Of a DNA stretch of 64,000 nucleotides, positions 45,274 through 53,568 are shown one piece after another. The stretch comes from Halocatena halophila (lineage in GTDB: Archaea; Halobacteriota; Halobacteria; Halobacteriales; Haloarculaceae): the NCBI GenBank assembly GCA_027563145.1, contig CP071307.1, positions 62,001-126,000 of the forward strand. Direction: 5' to 3'. Made by a program: the position numbers and the translations under genes. The notes under the pieces were generated by a model. The model was not told the DNA's origin, searched no databases, and saw only the letters and a program-made list of their open reading frames with translations. Numbering within the stretch: position 1 is the stretch's first letter; every line of letters begins with the position of its first letter.

Positions 45274-45678
45274 CTAGGACGGGCCCGGGTCCTGCCTGTG
45301 CGAGAGATACGCCGTCAGATCAGTTGTCGTGATGACACCGATCACGCCGTCAGTCTCGTCAACGACCGGGATATGATGGAAGCCATTCTCAAGCATCATA
45401 TCCGCTATGGTCCGAATGGACTCGTTCGCAGTGGTCGTCGTAATTGTCGTACTCATGAATGCGGCTACAGTCGTGTCTGGGTCACTGTCGCCCTCTGCGA
45501 CGACGCGGATGAAATCAGTGGCAGTGAGGATTCCTTCAAGATGATCGTTGTCGTCGATGACAATCACCGAGCCGATACCGTGTTTGAGCATCAGTCCCCC
45601 AGCCTCCCGTAGTGACGTGTCGACGCCTACGGTGTGTACCGGTGAAGACATAAGACTCCCGACAAAGACATCGTCCAT
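45274..45678 (-). CDS. CBS-domain pair protein
   Basis: From the ATG at 45676-45678 (MDDVFVGSLMSSPVHTVGVD) the 134-residue product consists of two CBS motifs: SLREAGGLMLKHGIGSVIVI then LEGILTATDFIRVV, and SIRTIADMMLENGFHHIPVV then VIGVITTTDLTAYL. Such pairs bind adenosyl ligands and regulate partner proteins; no partner is adjacent. The frame is open further upstream without homology. Confidence 0.85.
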   Translation of the reverse strand: MDDVFVGSLMSSPVHTVGVDTSLREAGGLMLKHGIGSVIVIDDNDHLEGILTATDFIRVVAEGDSDPDTTVAAFMSTTITTTTANESIRTIADMMLENGFHHIPVVDETDGVIGVITTTDLTAYLSHRQDPGPS

Positions 45679-45920
45679 CTGAAACTGTGCGGCCTGCCCG
45701 AGAATAAGAGTTGCCACTGAATGTCCTCGTTCCACTGATTCGCCTTTTTGATTCGTCTTGGTTGTCGATAGGACATATCGCAAGCACGCTGACGGACCTC
45801 ATCGATCCGATCATCGTGCCACAAAGACGGTCACATCTATCCACTCCGTCTCCGACACAAGGAGATACGACGCCCGATGACGACCCACCACGTGATAGAT
45901 AGATTTGTCTTCGTGATGGA

Positions 45921-46667
45921 TTACAGGTACGCTGCGTCCCAACGGGTCGCCTTGCGTAGGTTCCCACATTGATTACACTCGATATGTCCCATCGAATCCA
46001 TAGCGTTGTCCGTTGTATCACAGTTCGAGCAGTACCAGCCGTAGAGCTGCGTTCGGTCTTGCTTCAGATACGACGGGTGGAACGGCCCGGTTGACCCCCG
46101 AGAACTCTCCTCGAAGTCAACGTATAACTGTTCGCCATCGGTCGCTGTCCGCGGTGCTAATTCGCCGGGGGCAGTCCCTTCCTCACCATAAACGTTCTCA
46201 ACGTGGGCGTTGCCAGCGATCATTATCGTCCGGTCGTAGAGTTGCTCGAAGCCGTGGGTCCCATAGAAGTGGTTGCCCGCCTCGTTCTCAGCCAAAACCA
46301 ATCCTGTTATCCGATCGGTGCCACGCTCTGTGAGCATGTCTCGGGTTGCATCGAAGAGTTCCGTGGCGATGTGTCGGCCACGATGCTCGGGAGCGACGTG
46401 CAGCCACAGGATCCGTCCTTTGTCGTCCGTTTCGACAATGTGGCTCTGGGAAAAGCCGACGACATCGTCCTCGTCGGCCGCGACAAGAAACACCATTTCG
46501 TCACTGTCGAGGTAGTCATCGAACGCGTCTGCTGCATACCACTCCTCAATAGCTGTCTCGATCGTCTCATCACCAAGAACAGCATACGACGCCGCTAACG
46601 ACTCGCGGGCGATGTGTCGCACTGAATCGATATCTGCTGAATCAAGCGGTCGAATCTCCATATACAT
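45921..46667 (-). CDS. GNAT acetyltransferase with C-terminal zinc ribbon
   Basis: The 248-residue protein has a GNAT domain (about 1-150; IRPLDSADIDSVRHIARESL, then the acetyl-CoA loop HVAPEHRGRHIATELFDAT and NEAGNHFYGTHGFEQL). A C-terminal extension follows with WYCSNC and IECNQCGN, two Cys-x2-Cys knuckles of a zinc ribbon (about 210-235). It could acetylate an amine or protein substrate. This fused architecture is known in haloarchaea. Confidence 0.85.
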   Translation of the reverse strand: MYMEIRPLDSADIDSVRHIARESLAASYAVLGDETIETAIEEWYAADAFDDYLDSDEMVFLVAADEDDVVGFSQSHIVETDDKGRILWLHVAPEHRGRHIATELFDATRDMLTERGTDRITGLVLAENEAGNHFYGTHGFEQLYDRTIMIAGNAHVENVYGEEGTAPGELAPRTATDGEQLYVDFEESSRGSTGPFHPSYLKQDRTQLYGWYCSNCDTTDNAMDSMGHIECNQCGNLRKATRWDAAYL

Positions 46668-46704
46668 CTGTGGTCGTGAAACCGGATAAACACCCGCCTT
46701 CCTC

Positions 46705-46862
46705 CAGTGTGTTTGGATCCGGGGGAAACAGTCGCTTTTGCGGTAGCAGCTGAATACTCAGCTGTACTATCATATGATGATCTCGCAGCGAGAGACGCTG
46801 GCGAATCTCCTGGTATCGAAGTTCACGGATCAATCGGCGTTATTGTCCTCGCCACACTCGCG
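46705..46862 (+). pseudogene. PIN-like DUF3368 fragment
   Basis: The plus frame reads CLDPGETVAFAVAAEYSAVL, SYDDLAARDAGESPGIEVHG and SIGVIVLATLAE, a diverged copy of the core of the protein at 28011-28382. It has neither start nor natural end. Confidence 0.6.
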
Positions 46863-46867
46863 GAGAG

Positions 46868-47189
46868 AAACCATGCAACATATCGTCTGAGACATATTCC
46901 CCTCTATTGAATACCGCAACTATCCTTGATATATTATTATAAGATAGATGTCTATATTAAATACTATCTATACTTACTGATGAAGGTTCGGAAAAATCTT
47001 CCCGATATCAAAGAGAGGTGCGGAACAAGCAGATTCAAAAGAGGGATTCAGGCAATTGTAGCGGAATAAATCACGGATTAGCGAAAAAACAATAAACTTC
47101 CTCCAGCCTCTCTGCTGCCGTCGCCCACGAACCCATCGGTTGGCCTGTCCTGATGGTTAAGCACGGGACGCTCGGCACTAAGGTTCGCT
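46868..47189. other. Decayed AT-rich region
   Basis: Nothing recognised. Confidence 0.25.
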
Positions 47190-47382
47190 GGAGAGTGACG
47201 AGGTGCTCGTCGTCTATTATTGGAGATCGCTAGATGCACTCGAATCGTTCAGGGCAGATACTAACTACAAGCGGGTGAAACAGCGGTAGATTGAATGATA
47301 CACGCCTACGAAATCATTGTTTCTGAAGTGCTTGAAACGTATGGGAGTGGCTTCAAGAATGACGCTGACCAACACAGATAGT
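47190..47382 (+). pseudogene. Decayed copy of the ABM-fold gene
   Basis: The sequence reads SDEVLVVYYWRSLDALESF, then KRVKQR, a stop, and after a frameshift EVLETYGSGF. It corresponds to the last two-thirds of the intact gene at 21764-22084. Confidence 0.7.
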
Positions 47383-47472
47383 GCCAATAATAAGAATGGA
47401 CGAGGGGGGGTCTCTACCGACATCAGAGAGACACTTGGAATATAGAATCCCAAGCATTAAATGGATACAAAA

Positions 47473-47505
47473 TCCATGCATTGGAACCCACGTTCACAAC
47501 TTATG
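47473..47505 (-). repeat. Dispersed 33-bp motif, copy 11 (minus)
   Basis: Read on the minus strand: CATAAGTTGTGAA, spacer, TTCCAATGCATGGA. Confidence 0.55.
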
Positions 47506-47509
47506 GGCA

Positions 47510-47790
47510 CCGCTGATGACCCTTACTTCGGGGTGTGGCTTTCTGTAAATGGGTTTTACTCACGTAGGTGGTAGTGGAATTTGCGAATTCTTAGCATGAG
47601 AAGACCTCTATCGGTGTGCTACTTATTCTGAGAAATTGACCAAGAATTCCAGAGACGGTCTGGAAAATTCGATCTAGTTCTCGGAGGTCGGCTATCTATA
47701 TTTATCATGTATAAGCATCTACGAAATTTAGACTACCGGTGTAGATTTCAAATCCAGTTTTGTATAAATAATTTACCTACCTGACCTTAG
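47510..47790 (+). repeat. Mosaic of two duplicated non-coding blocks
   Basis: 47510-47690 matches 38465-38640. 47690-47790 matches 14612-14725 (AGGTCGGCTA, GAAATTTAGACTA and CTACCTGnCCGAC shared). The order differs from the source loci, so the block is a patchwork of rearranged pieces. No gene. Confidence 0.65.
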
Positions 47791-47977
47791 AGAGTGAGTC
47801 ATGGATTTTTAATCGCACAGATACACTCAGCCGGTGCTATCCATACGATACAGAGAATATAAACAATGATATAATGATGTGACTATTCTCAACCAGTGAT
47901 TGTACAATCAACACACCGCCACTTGTTCTCGCCAGCACCACAGTCACTGACTCGACCCCACAGCCAGATGGTCGGTT

Positions 47978-48676
47978 ATGAATAGTGTGTTACTTGCAAC
48001 GCTCGCTGTGCTGGCCCTGATCGATAGCACGAGTATCGGTACGCTGATCATTCCCATTTGGTTGCTCCTACAGCCTGGACGCGTCGCGATCGGTCGCTTC
48101 CTCGCGTATCTGGCGACGATTACCTGCTTTTACTTCGTGATCGGCGTCGCACTCATGCTAGGGGCAGGCTCACTGGCCACGTCTCTTGCCGGCAACCTCG
48201 ACAGATCAATGACACTCTATCTCCAACTGGCCATTGGGAGTGGATTGATCGCGGTGGCCGCCTACTTCTGGATCAAACGGAAACTGCAGGGCTCAGCCGA
48301 CAGAACCGAACGCTGGCGGACGCGGGTAGCCAACCGATCGTCGTCCGTCGCCAGTCTCATGGGACTTGCGCTGCTTGCCGGTGTATTGGAACTTACCATG
48401 ATGCTACCCTATCTGGGCGCAATCGGGACCCTCACGACATCGGATATCGGTTGGTCGTTGCGAGTCCTCATGCTGGCAGCGTATACTCTCATTATGATAG
48501 TTCCTGCAGTAGTGCTTCTCGCCGTCCGAATCCTCTTACATGACCAGATAGATCCGTGGCTGAAGCGCCTCAGCAAGCGGATTACCAAAGAGATTGATGA
48601 AGCAACCGTATGGGTGCCAGCAGCTGTGGGATTTCTTGCTGCGGCTGGTGCTGCGACTGACCTTGGATGGGTGTGA
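47978..48676 (+). CDS. GAP-family (LysE-superfamily-like) membrane protein
   Basis: The 232-residue protein has six hydrophobic segments, beginning LLATLAVLALIDSTSIGTLI with a polar DSTSIGT in the first helix, as in GAP/Sap (sulfolipid-addressing) proteins. Later ones are ATITCFYFVIGVALMLGAG and LMGLALLAGVLELTMMLPYL. It is probably a small-molecule or lipid exporter. It stands alone. Confidence 0.72.
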   Translation: MNSVLLATLAVLALIDSTSIGTLIIPIWLLLQPGRVAIGRFLAYLATITCFYFVIGVALMLGAGSLATSLAGNLDRSMTLYLQLAIGSGLIAVAAYFWIKRKLQGSADRTERWRTRVANRSSSVASLMGLALLAGVLELTMMLPYLGAIGTLTTSDIGWSLRVLMLAAYTLIMIVPAVVLLAVRILLHDQIDPWLKRLSKRITKEIDEATVWVPAAVGFLAAAGAATDLGWV

Positions 48677-48929
48677 GCGTCCCCGTCTGGAACCGACGAT
48701 ACTCAGCTGAAGGCAGGCAGGTGGGTTTCATACACAACGGAACTGAAGTCGGCCCAGTAGATTGTTCATATACATCTGTGTCATCATCAGGAAGGTGAGA
48801 ATCGCTGTTTTATTTCCTCGATTAATGCATGACCTTTCCCCAATAATGGCCAAATCAGTAGCGATTCATCCATATATTTTCTACATTATTCCATAATAAT
48901 ATTTTGGAATTCAAGGGGTAGACCCATAG
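48677..48929. other. Intergenic, nothing recognised
   Basis: An AT-rich tail and no gene. Confidence 0.3.
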
Positions 48930-49050
48930 CTCCCCAACCCCAATTCGATTTTTCATCGACGTAAGCACATCATGCATCGTTATCCACGGATCATCCCCGT
49001 AGGCATCCGGAAGAATACTTGGACAAAGTAGTTGAGCAACCCCAAGCGAT
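48930..49050 (-). mobile_element. IS4-like transposase, last about 40 codons
   Basis: The minus strand reads DAYGDDPWITMHDVLTSMKN and RIGVG, the C terminus of the family at 34960-36912. The region up to 49227 is unidentified. Confidence 0.6.
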
Positions 49051-49227
49051 TGCGCCAGTGATCATTTGCTGGTTCCCTTGTCGAGTTCATGGAGCAACAC
49101 GACCGCTTTCTCAGAGTTGTCGTTCGGAGGGAGATTTCCCACAGCACCAACTTTGAGTCCGAACGGTGGCCGACCGTGCCACTAACCTGGTCGCACCAGT
49201 ATAGGTGCTACTACGCAGAAGAAAAGC

Positions 49228-49440
49228 GGAACCGCACCTACGGCAGTGCCGATTGGAGGTCCTCACAGAGATCATCCACATCTTCGGGACCGACAGATAT
49301 CCGAACCAGCGACTCGGGGATCTCCGCAGTGGCCGCCCCATGGCTGACCTAGTCGGGGATCATCAGCGACCGAGCCTCAATGAGGTTCTCGACGCCACCG
49401 AGACCTGCTCCAGGAGTAAACCATCTCAAGCCCATTGATG
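49228..49440 (-). pseudogene. Decayed copy of the methionine gamma-lyase-like 3' end
   Basis: On the minus strand, in shifting frames, the sequence follows the end of the intact gene (23300-23512): AFINGLEM, SLIEARSLMIPD-like, and GDPRVAGSDICRSRRCG as a frameshifted version of the last 30 codons, ending at the CTCCAATCGGC block. Confidence 0.65.
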
Positions 49441-49509
49441 AACGCCTCGAGAACGTATTCGGGCATCTTGATTTACAGATTTTGACGGAGACAGTGAAGC
49501 CAGGGGCAG

Positions 49510-50283
49510 TCAGTCTGCCGCCTGTCCGCCGTCGACCGGGATCGTGTGTCCGGTTATGTACGAGGCATCGGACGAACAGAGAAACGCCACGACGCCAGCC
49601 ATCTCCTCGGGGTCGGCAATGCGATCCATCGGAACGTCAGTCATCGCCGACGTATCGAACGGCAGTGATCGCGGATCTGTGTCGCCGCCTGCGGTGTTCG
49701 CTTGGATATTCGTCTTCGTTGGGCCGGGAGCGATCGCGTTGATCCGGATACCTCTCGTGGCGTACTCAAGGGCAACAGATTTGGTCAGGCCAACGACGCC
49801 ATGTTTGCTCGCAGAATAACTAGAAAGTCCGCCCATCCCGGCCAGCGCGGACTCCGAGGCCGTATTCACGATAACGCCGCTTCCTTGTTCTTCCATGATA
49901 GGTAGCTCGGCTTTCATACACGCCCAGACACCCTTCAGGTTGACGTCGAGGAGCTGGTCCCAGTCACTCTCTTCAATGTCAGTCACGTCCGAAAAGCCCG
50001 TGAGGATACCGGCGTTGTTGTGCGCGATGTCGAGACCGCCGTAGGTGTCGACCGCGACGTCGACCATTCGTTCGACTGACGCCGTGTCAGAAACGTCGAG
50101 GTCGACGAAGACCGCGTCACCGCCAGCAGCTTCGATCAGATCGACCGTTTCGTGGCCAGTTTCTTCGACGATATCTGCGACGACGATGTTTGCTCCCTCC
50201 TCGGCAAACCGCTGTGCCGATGCGCGTCCAATACCTGATCCTGCTCCCGTTACAACGGCTGTCTTTCCGTCTAATCCGTTCAT
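49510..50283 (-). CDS. Short-chain dehydrogenase in the P450 operon
   Basis: I start at the ATG at 50281-50283, which overlaps the P450 stop as ATGA. The 257-residue classical SDR has TGAGSGIGRASAQRF, ADIVEETG, HNNAGIL, the NTASESALAGMGGLSS serine and SYSASKHGVV with the Tyr/Lys pair, and the C-terminal GHTIPVDGGQ. It probably oxidises an alcohol made by the P450 or reduces a related ketone. It is likely controlled by the divergent TetR protein. Confidence 0.9.
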   Translation of the reverse strand: MNGLDGKTAVVTGAGSGIGRASAQRFAEEGANIVVADIVEETGHETVDLIEAAGGDAVFVDLDVSDTASVERMVDVAVDTYGGLDIAHNNAGILTGFSDVTDIEESDWDQLLDVNLKGVWACMKAELPIMEEQGSGVIVNTASESALAGMGGLSSYSASKHGVVGLTKSVALEYATRGIRINAIAPGPTKTNIQANTAGGDTDPRSLPFDTSAMTDVPMDRIADPEEMAGVVAFLCSSDASYITGHTIPVDGGQAAD

Positions 50284-51494
50284 GATCGTACCTCGTAGTG
50301 ACACGTGAGCGATTCGAGACCGTACAGACTATGTATCGGCTGTAGATCAGTCAACTCCGCCTCGACGGTATCGAATCGGTCGAGAAGCAGTTCGAACGCG
50401 ATATCTGCTTCGATTCGTGCAAGGGGCGCACCTAAACAGTAGTGAATACCCGTTCCAAACGCAATATGACGATTCGGACGTCGCTCTGGGCGGAACGCTT
50501 CGGGTGCATCGAAGCGTTCTGGATCGCGGTTTGCAGCACCGAGCCATCCCGTTATGATGTCTCCAGCCTGAATGTACTGTCCGTTCAATTCGACGTCCTC
50601 GACAGCGATACGGTCTAACGATTGGATCGGTGATCGATATCGGAGTACCTCTTCGATCGCCTGTTTGCGATCGATAGCTCCTGTTCGAATTGCGTCGGTG
50701 ATCCCCTGTTCTTCGAAGCACCAGAGGGCGTTCGTAAGGAGGTTTGTCGTCGTAATGTTCCCTGCGAGGAGAAGGAGCATGCAGAATCCGATTTGTTCGT
50801 CTCTGGTTAGCTCTTCGGTCGTCGCCGCAAGCGTAATGAGATCGTTCCCAGTGCCGTTTTGCCGCTCCTCGAGTAATGTGGCAAAATACCGTCCCATCTC
50901 CTGTTGAGCCTGTTGACGCTGTTCTCGGACCCGTTTCACTGCAGCGGCCGATCTCTCTTCAGGCCGTGCAACGAGTGCGTCAGACCAGTCTTTGAACTGA
51001 TCCCGGCGTTCCGGAGGAATTCCCAGGAGTTCGGCAATAACGATCACTGGAAGGGGAACAGCAAAGTCGTCGACGAAGTCGAATGTTGTGCCGTCGATCT
51101 GATCCAGCAGTGCTTTCGTCAACTCCTCGATTCGAGGCTGGTATTCCCGCAGCGTCCCTGGTTGGAACCGGTCATTGACGAATCCCCGTAGTCGGTTATG
51201 GTCAGGTGGATCGACACTTATCATCGTCCGAAGTATCGATCCACCGTCTTCCGTGTCGTTTGCTGAGTCTGTGCCCATCCGGGACCTATCAGACGTAAAT
51301 ACGTCGTGATCGGTGAGCACACGGTTGACATCGTCATATCGAAAGAGATCCCACCGCTCTCGCTGCTCATCGAAATGGACGGGTGATTCTCGACGCATTG
51401 TTGCATACCACTCGAATGGCTCCAATCGTCCCTCTCGACTGCGTATCGCCTTCGGTAGTTGGCCTTTATCAACGACCGAGTCTGATGACGACAT
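50280..51494 (-). CDS. Cytochrome P450
   Basis: The 404-residue soluble P450 has the I-helix LLLLAGNITTTNLLTNAL, the K-helix EEVLRYRSP (E-x2-R), RRPNRHIAFGTGIHYCLGAP with haem-ligand Cys353, and the meander region in between. It follows the bacterial class I layout; no ferredoxin or reductase gene is adjacent. It would mono-oxygenate a hydrophobic substrate. The start codon lies 5 bp from a TetR operator-like palindrome, so expression is probably repressible. Confidence 0.92.
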   Translation of the reverse strand: MSSSDSVVDKGQLPKAIRSREGRLEPFEWYATMRRESPVHFDEQRERWDLFRYDDVNRVLTDHDVFTSDRSRMGTDSANDTEDGGSILRTMISVDPPDHNRLRGFVNDRFQPGTLREYQPRIEELTKALLDQIDGTTFDFVDDFAVPLPVIVIAELLGIPPERRDQFKDWSDALVARPEERSAAAVKRVREQRQQAQQEMGRYFATLLEERQNGTGNDLITLAATTEELTRDEQIGFCMLLLLAGNITTTNLLTNALWCFEEQGITDAIRTGAIDRKQAIEEVLRYRSPIQSLDRIAVEDVELNGQYIQAGDIITGWLGAANRDPERFDAPEAFRPERRPNRHIAFGTGIHYCLGAPLARIEADIAFELLLDRFDTVEAELTDLQPIHSLYGLESLTCHYEVRS

Positions 51495-51498
51495 AAAC

Positions 51499-51514
51499 TG
51501 AATGAACGTTCAGC
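51499..51514 (-). promoter_or_regulatory. Operator-like palindrome at the P450 start
   Basis: CTGAATGAACGTTCAG, an interrupted dyad with the perfect core TGAACGTTCA, lies 4 bp upstream of the P450 ATG. The same CTGAATGAACGTT occurs inverted at 51687-51704. Confidence 0.6.
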
Positions 51515-51686
51515 AAGTATCAATCTTTCCTTCGATATAGATGGGGACAGTGTGGTCTGGTGATCTACCCTGGAACACCGATATATGCGGAAGGAATGGC
51601 CTGCTGCTTCGATCTCGTTCGATTCCAGACAGTACCAAACTGCTCCTCATCGAGCCTCCCAACCGTCGAGCGAATGATTTATACCG

Positions 51687-51704
51687 ACTAAACGTTCATT
51701 CAGT
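51687..51704 (+). promoter_or_regulatory. Second operator-like site, tetR side
   Basis: ACTAAACGTTCATTCAGT is an imperfect 18-bp dyad and shares 13 bp with the site at the P450 start. A TATA-like TTTATA lies just upstream (51678-51683), so a bound repressor would cover the transcription start. Confidence 0.6.
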
Positions 51705-51706
51705 AC

Positions 51707-51805
51707 ATGGTGAGGGCCTCACTTCGGGACACCCCACAGATCGCTACACCCTTGGGTACGGACGTCACCGAACTGGACAGACGCAGCGAGTATACTTCGA
51801 ACTAA
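51707..51805 (+). CDS. Possible 32-codon leader ORF before tetR
   Basis: An ATG immediately after the operator opens a 32-codon frame (MVRASLRDTPQIATPLGTDV) whose TAA is 2 bp before the TetR ATG. It could be a leader peptide on a leaderless transcript, or chance. Confidence 0.2.
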   Translation: MVRASLRDTPQIATPLGTDVTELDRRSEYTSN

Positions 51806-51807
51806 CA

Positions 51808-52416
51808 ATGATCACCAGTTCATCCGACGAGAGATGGAGTACCGCCCAAGTGGAGATCATGCAGGCAACCTATCGAGCATTACTCGAACATGGTTACGCT
51901 GACCTGTCGATCTCGCGTATCGCAGACGAACTCGACAAATCGAAGGCCGCACTCTACTACCACTACGACTCGAAGGACGATCTCCTCGTCGCATTTCTCG
52001 AGTTCGCCGTCGACAAATTCGAGGCGACGATCGGTACGGAAACCGGATCGGATCCCAACGACGACCTCGAACATGTAATCGAAAAGATCATTCCTCTCCG
52101 GCCCAGCGAAGAAGAGCGACACCTCCGGGAGGTGATGGTCGGCCTCCGCTCACAAGCCGTAACGAACGTAGCCTTCCGCGAACAGTTCACCCGGCTTGAC
52201 GAGCAGATTGTGACAACTACAGAGGAGATTATCGAGCGAGGGATCGACGAAGGAGCATTTCGTGACGTCGATCCGACGCGAATCGCAGAGCACATTCAAG
52301 CTACGATCAACGGCACGATGTACGCACGGGCGACGACCGACCGGGAGAACGCGGCGACGGCGACACGGGTTTCGCTCTTGTCGTACATCGACTCCGAACT
52401 GCGGCGTCACCAGTGA
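51808..52416 (+). CDS. TetR-family transcriptional repressor
   Basis: From the ATG at 51808 the 202-residue protein has the TetR N-terminal HTH: MQATYRALLEHGYADLSISR, IADELDKSKAALYYHYDSKD, then LLVAFLEFAVDKFEA. The C-terminal ligand domain is of the AcrR/FadR-like type. It is divergent from the P450-SDR operon with matching operator-like sites at both promoters, so autoregulation and operon control are likely. The inducer is unknown. Confidence 0.9.
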   Translation: MITSSSDERWSTAQVEIMQATYRALLEHGYADLSISRIADELDKSKAALYYHYDSKDDLLVAFLEFAVDKFEATIGTETGSDPNDDLEHVIEKIIPLRPSEEERHLREVMVGLRSQAVTNVAFREQFTRLDEQIVTTTEEIIERGIDEGAFRDVDPTRIAEHIQATINGTMYARATTDRENAATATRVSLLSYIDSELRRHQ

Positions 52417-52711
52417 GCTGACGACGACCTCGTCGACGAGTCCGGTGAGACAGGGTTTCTCCACATCGCCCGTAAGGGTGCGTGGGAGTCTGCGACTAAC
52501 GTGGGCAGATATGCCAGTCTCGAGCGCCAGCATCAACACCTCGGTACCGTCGAGATCTCGTCCTCGACAAACGAGAGTGTCGACGGGCGGTCGAGCACTA
52601 CCAGGATGTGACCGAAGAGATGGTCAAGCGGAGCGGCCAGCAGGTTAAGAAGAGCTCGATATGGATACAGTACCGTTTATCCCTCCGTGATCTCCTCAAC
52701 GGTGCTCCGAT
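52417..52711 (+). other. Decayed coding sequence, unidentified
   Basis: The plus strand reads DDDLVDESGETGFLHIARKG and YASLERQHQHLGTVEI, then in another frame VEHYQDVTEEMVKRSG. It may be the remains of one or two oxidoreductase genes, but I cannot assign a family. Confidence 0.25.
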
Positions 52712-52918
52712 TCATTGCATAGTGTGTTTAGTGGAGTCATCGCCGTAGGTGTCCGTGAAGAACACCTGTACCAGGTAGTCGACTAACGGCCAGAGCGAAT
52801 ACAGCAAGCAGGCGAACGCAAAGTAGAAAAATCGGAGGACGAAGTCCTTTGAGATCGTTTTCGCCATGAACCGCTTAACATGCTTATAGCCTATCTCGAT
52901 CTCCCAACGGTCACTCAT
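52712..52918 (-). mobile_element. IS4-like transposase C-terminal fragment
   Basis: The minus strand reads RWEIEIGYKHVKRFMAKTIS, FVLRFFYFAFACLLYSLWPL and FFTDTYGDDSTKH. It keeps the R-x3-E-x6-K part of the signature and lost the natural end. Confidence 0.75.
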
Positions 52919-53052
52919 TCTGGATCATCCATAGTGGAATCACCGAAGGCGACATTCCTCCAACCGAATTTTAGCACGCTATAGAAAGTCAAGAACTATC
53001 TCCTTTCAAACCATTCGCAGATATTTAAGCCATTGTAATCAATTGTATAAAC

Positions 53053-53290
53053 ATGGCTACGGACCTCACCGAACGGGTTCAAGAAATTGCAAAAGAGAGA
53101 GAGAGATGTTCTCGAGTCGAAAATTCTTGAGCAGGCACTGGAACGTGGTGTGGAAGATCTCTGGATAGACCTTGTCCTCTCCAGATATATAGACGACGAA
53201 ATCAATCGAGAAACAGCAATTGGCCTTGTCGGACGAAACCATCTCAAGCGTGCAGAACGCGAACTTCAGGCTGTCGAAGACGATATATAG
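53053..53290 (+). pseudogene. UPF0175-like antitoxin gene, out of frame by a (GA)6 tract
   Basis: From the ATG at 53053 the frame is MATDLTERVQEIAKERER and then meets a tract of six GA dinucleotides (about 53095-53106), after which translation stops within eight codons. In the next frame homology continues: DVLESKILEQALERGVEDLW, LSRYIDDEINRETAIGLVGR and KRAERELQAVEDDI. One additional GA would restore a single 80-codon frame. The family is normally paired with a PIN-like toxin, whose truncated start follows. Confidence 0.55.
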
Positions 53291-53304
53291 TGGGGATTGG
53301 ATGC

Positions 53305-53373
53305 GTGATTGCTGCAGTCGCTGATACAGGCCCGATACTTCACTTGTTATATCCACATTACCAAGTGGTATGA
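53305..53373 (+). pseudogene. Truncated DUF3368 PIN-like toxin start
   Basis: A GTG start gives VIAAVADTGPILHLLYPHY and then a stop. ADTGPILHL contains the first catalytic Asp of this family. Only 22 residues remain, 14 bp after the antitoxin. Confidence 0.5.
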
Positions 53374-53424
53374 AGATTGAATAGTATAGTGGTATTACAG
53401 TATCTTTAGTTACGGGGCACTCTC

Positions 53425-53568
53425 CTATTCGGTAGCAAGCTCTTTGTAAATTTCCTCGTGTTCATCAAGATCCTGCCGTCCAAGGAACCGGATGAGATAC
53501 TGCCGTGCCTCCTCATGAGACATCTCATTCGGGATCTTAGGCTGGTCATTTTCGGTGGCCATACTCAT
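53425..53568 (-). CDS. 47-aa protein coupled to the Doc-like gene
   Basis: MSMATENDQPKIPNEMSHEE continues ARQYLIRFLGRQDLDEHEEI and ends YKELATE. Its ATG overlaps the Doc stop (ATGA). It is acidic and helical. It may be the antitoxin or a regulator of the Doc-like protein, although antitoxin genes more often precede the toxin. Confidence 0.55.
   Translation of the reverse strand: MSMATENDQPKIPNEMSHEEARQYLIRFLGRQDLDEHEEIYKELATE

Noticed and set aside
2742-47505. The 33-bp motif as a CRISPR repeat
   Set aside because: Copies are kilobases apart, lie on both strands, have no regular spacers and there are no cas genes.
52417-52711. An FAD-dependent oxidoreductase remnant
   Set aside because: The similarity rests on short stretches in two frames; too weak to name.
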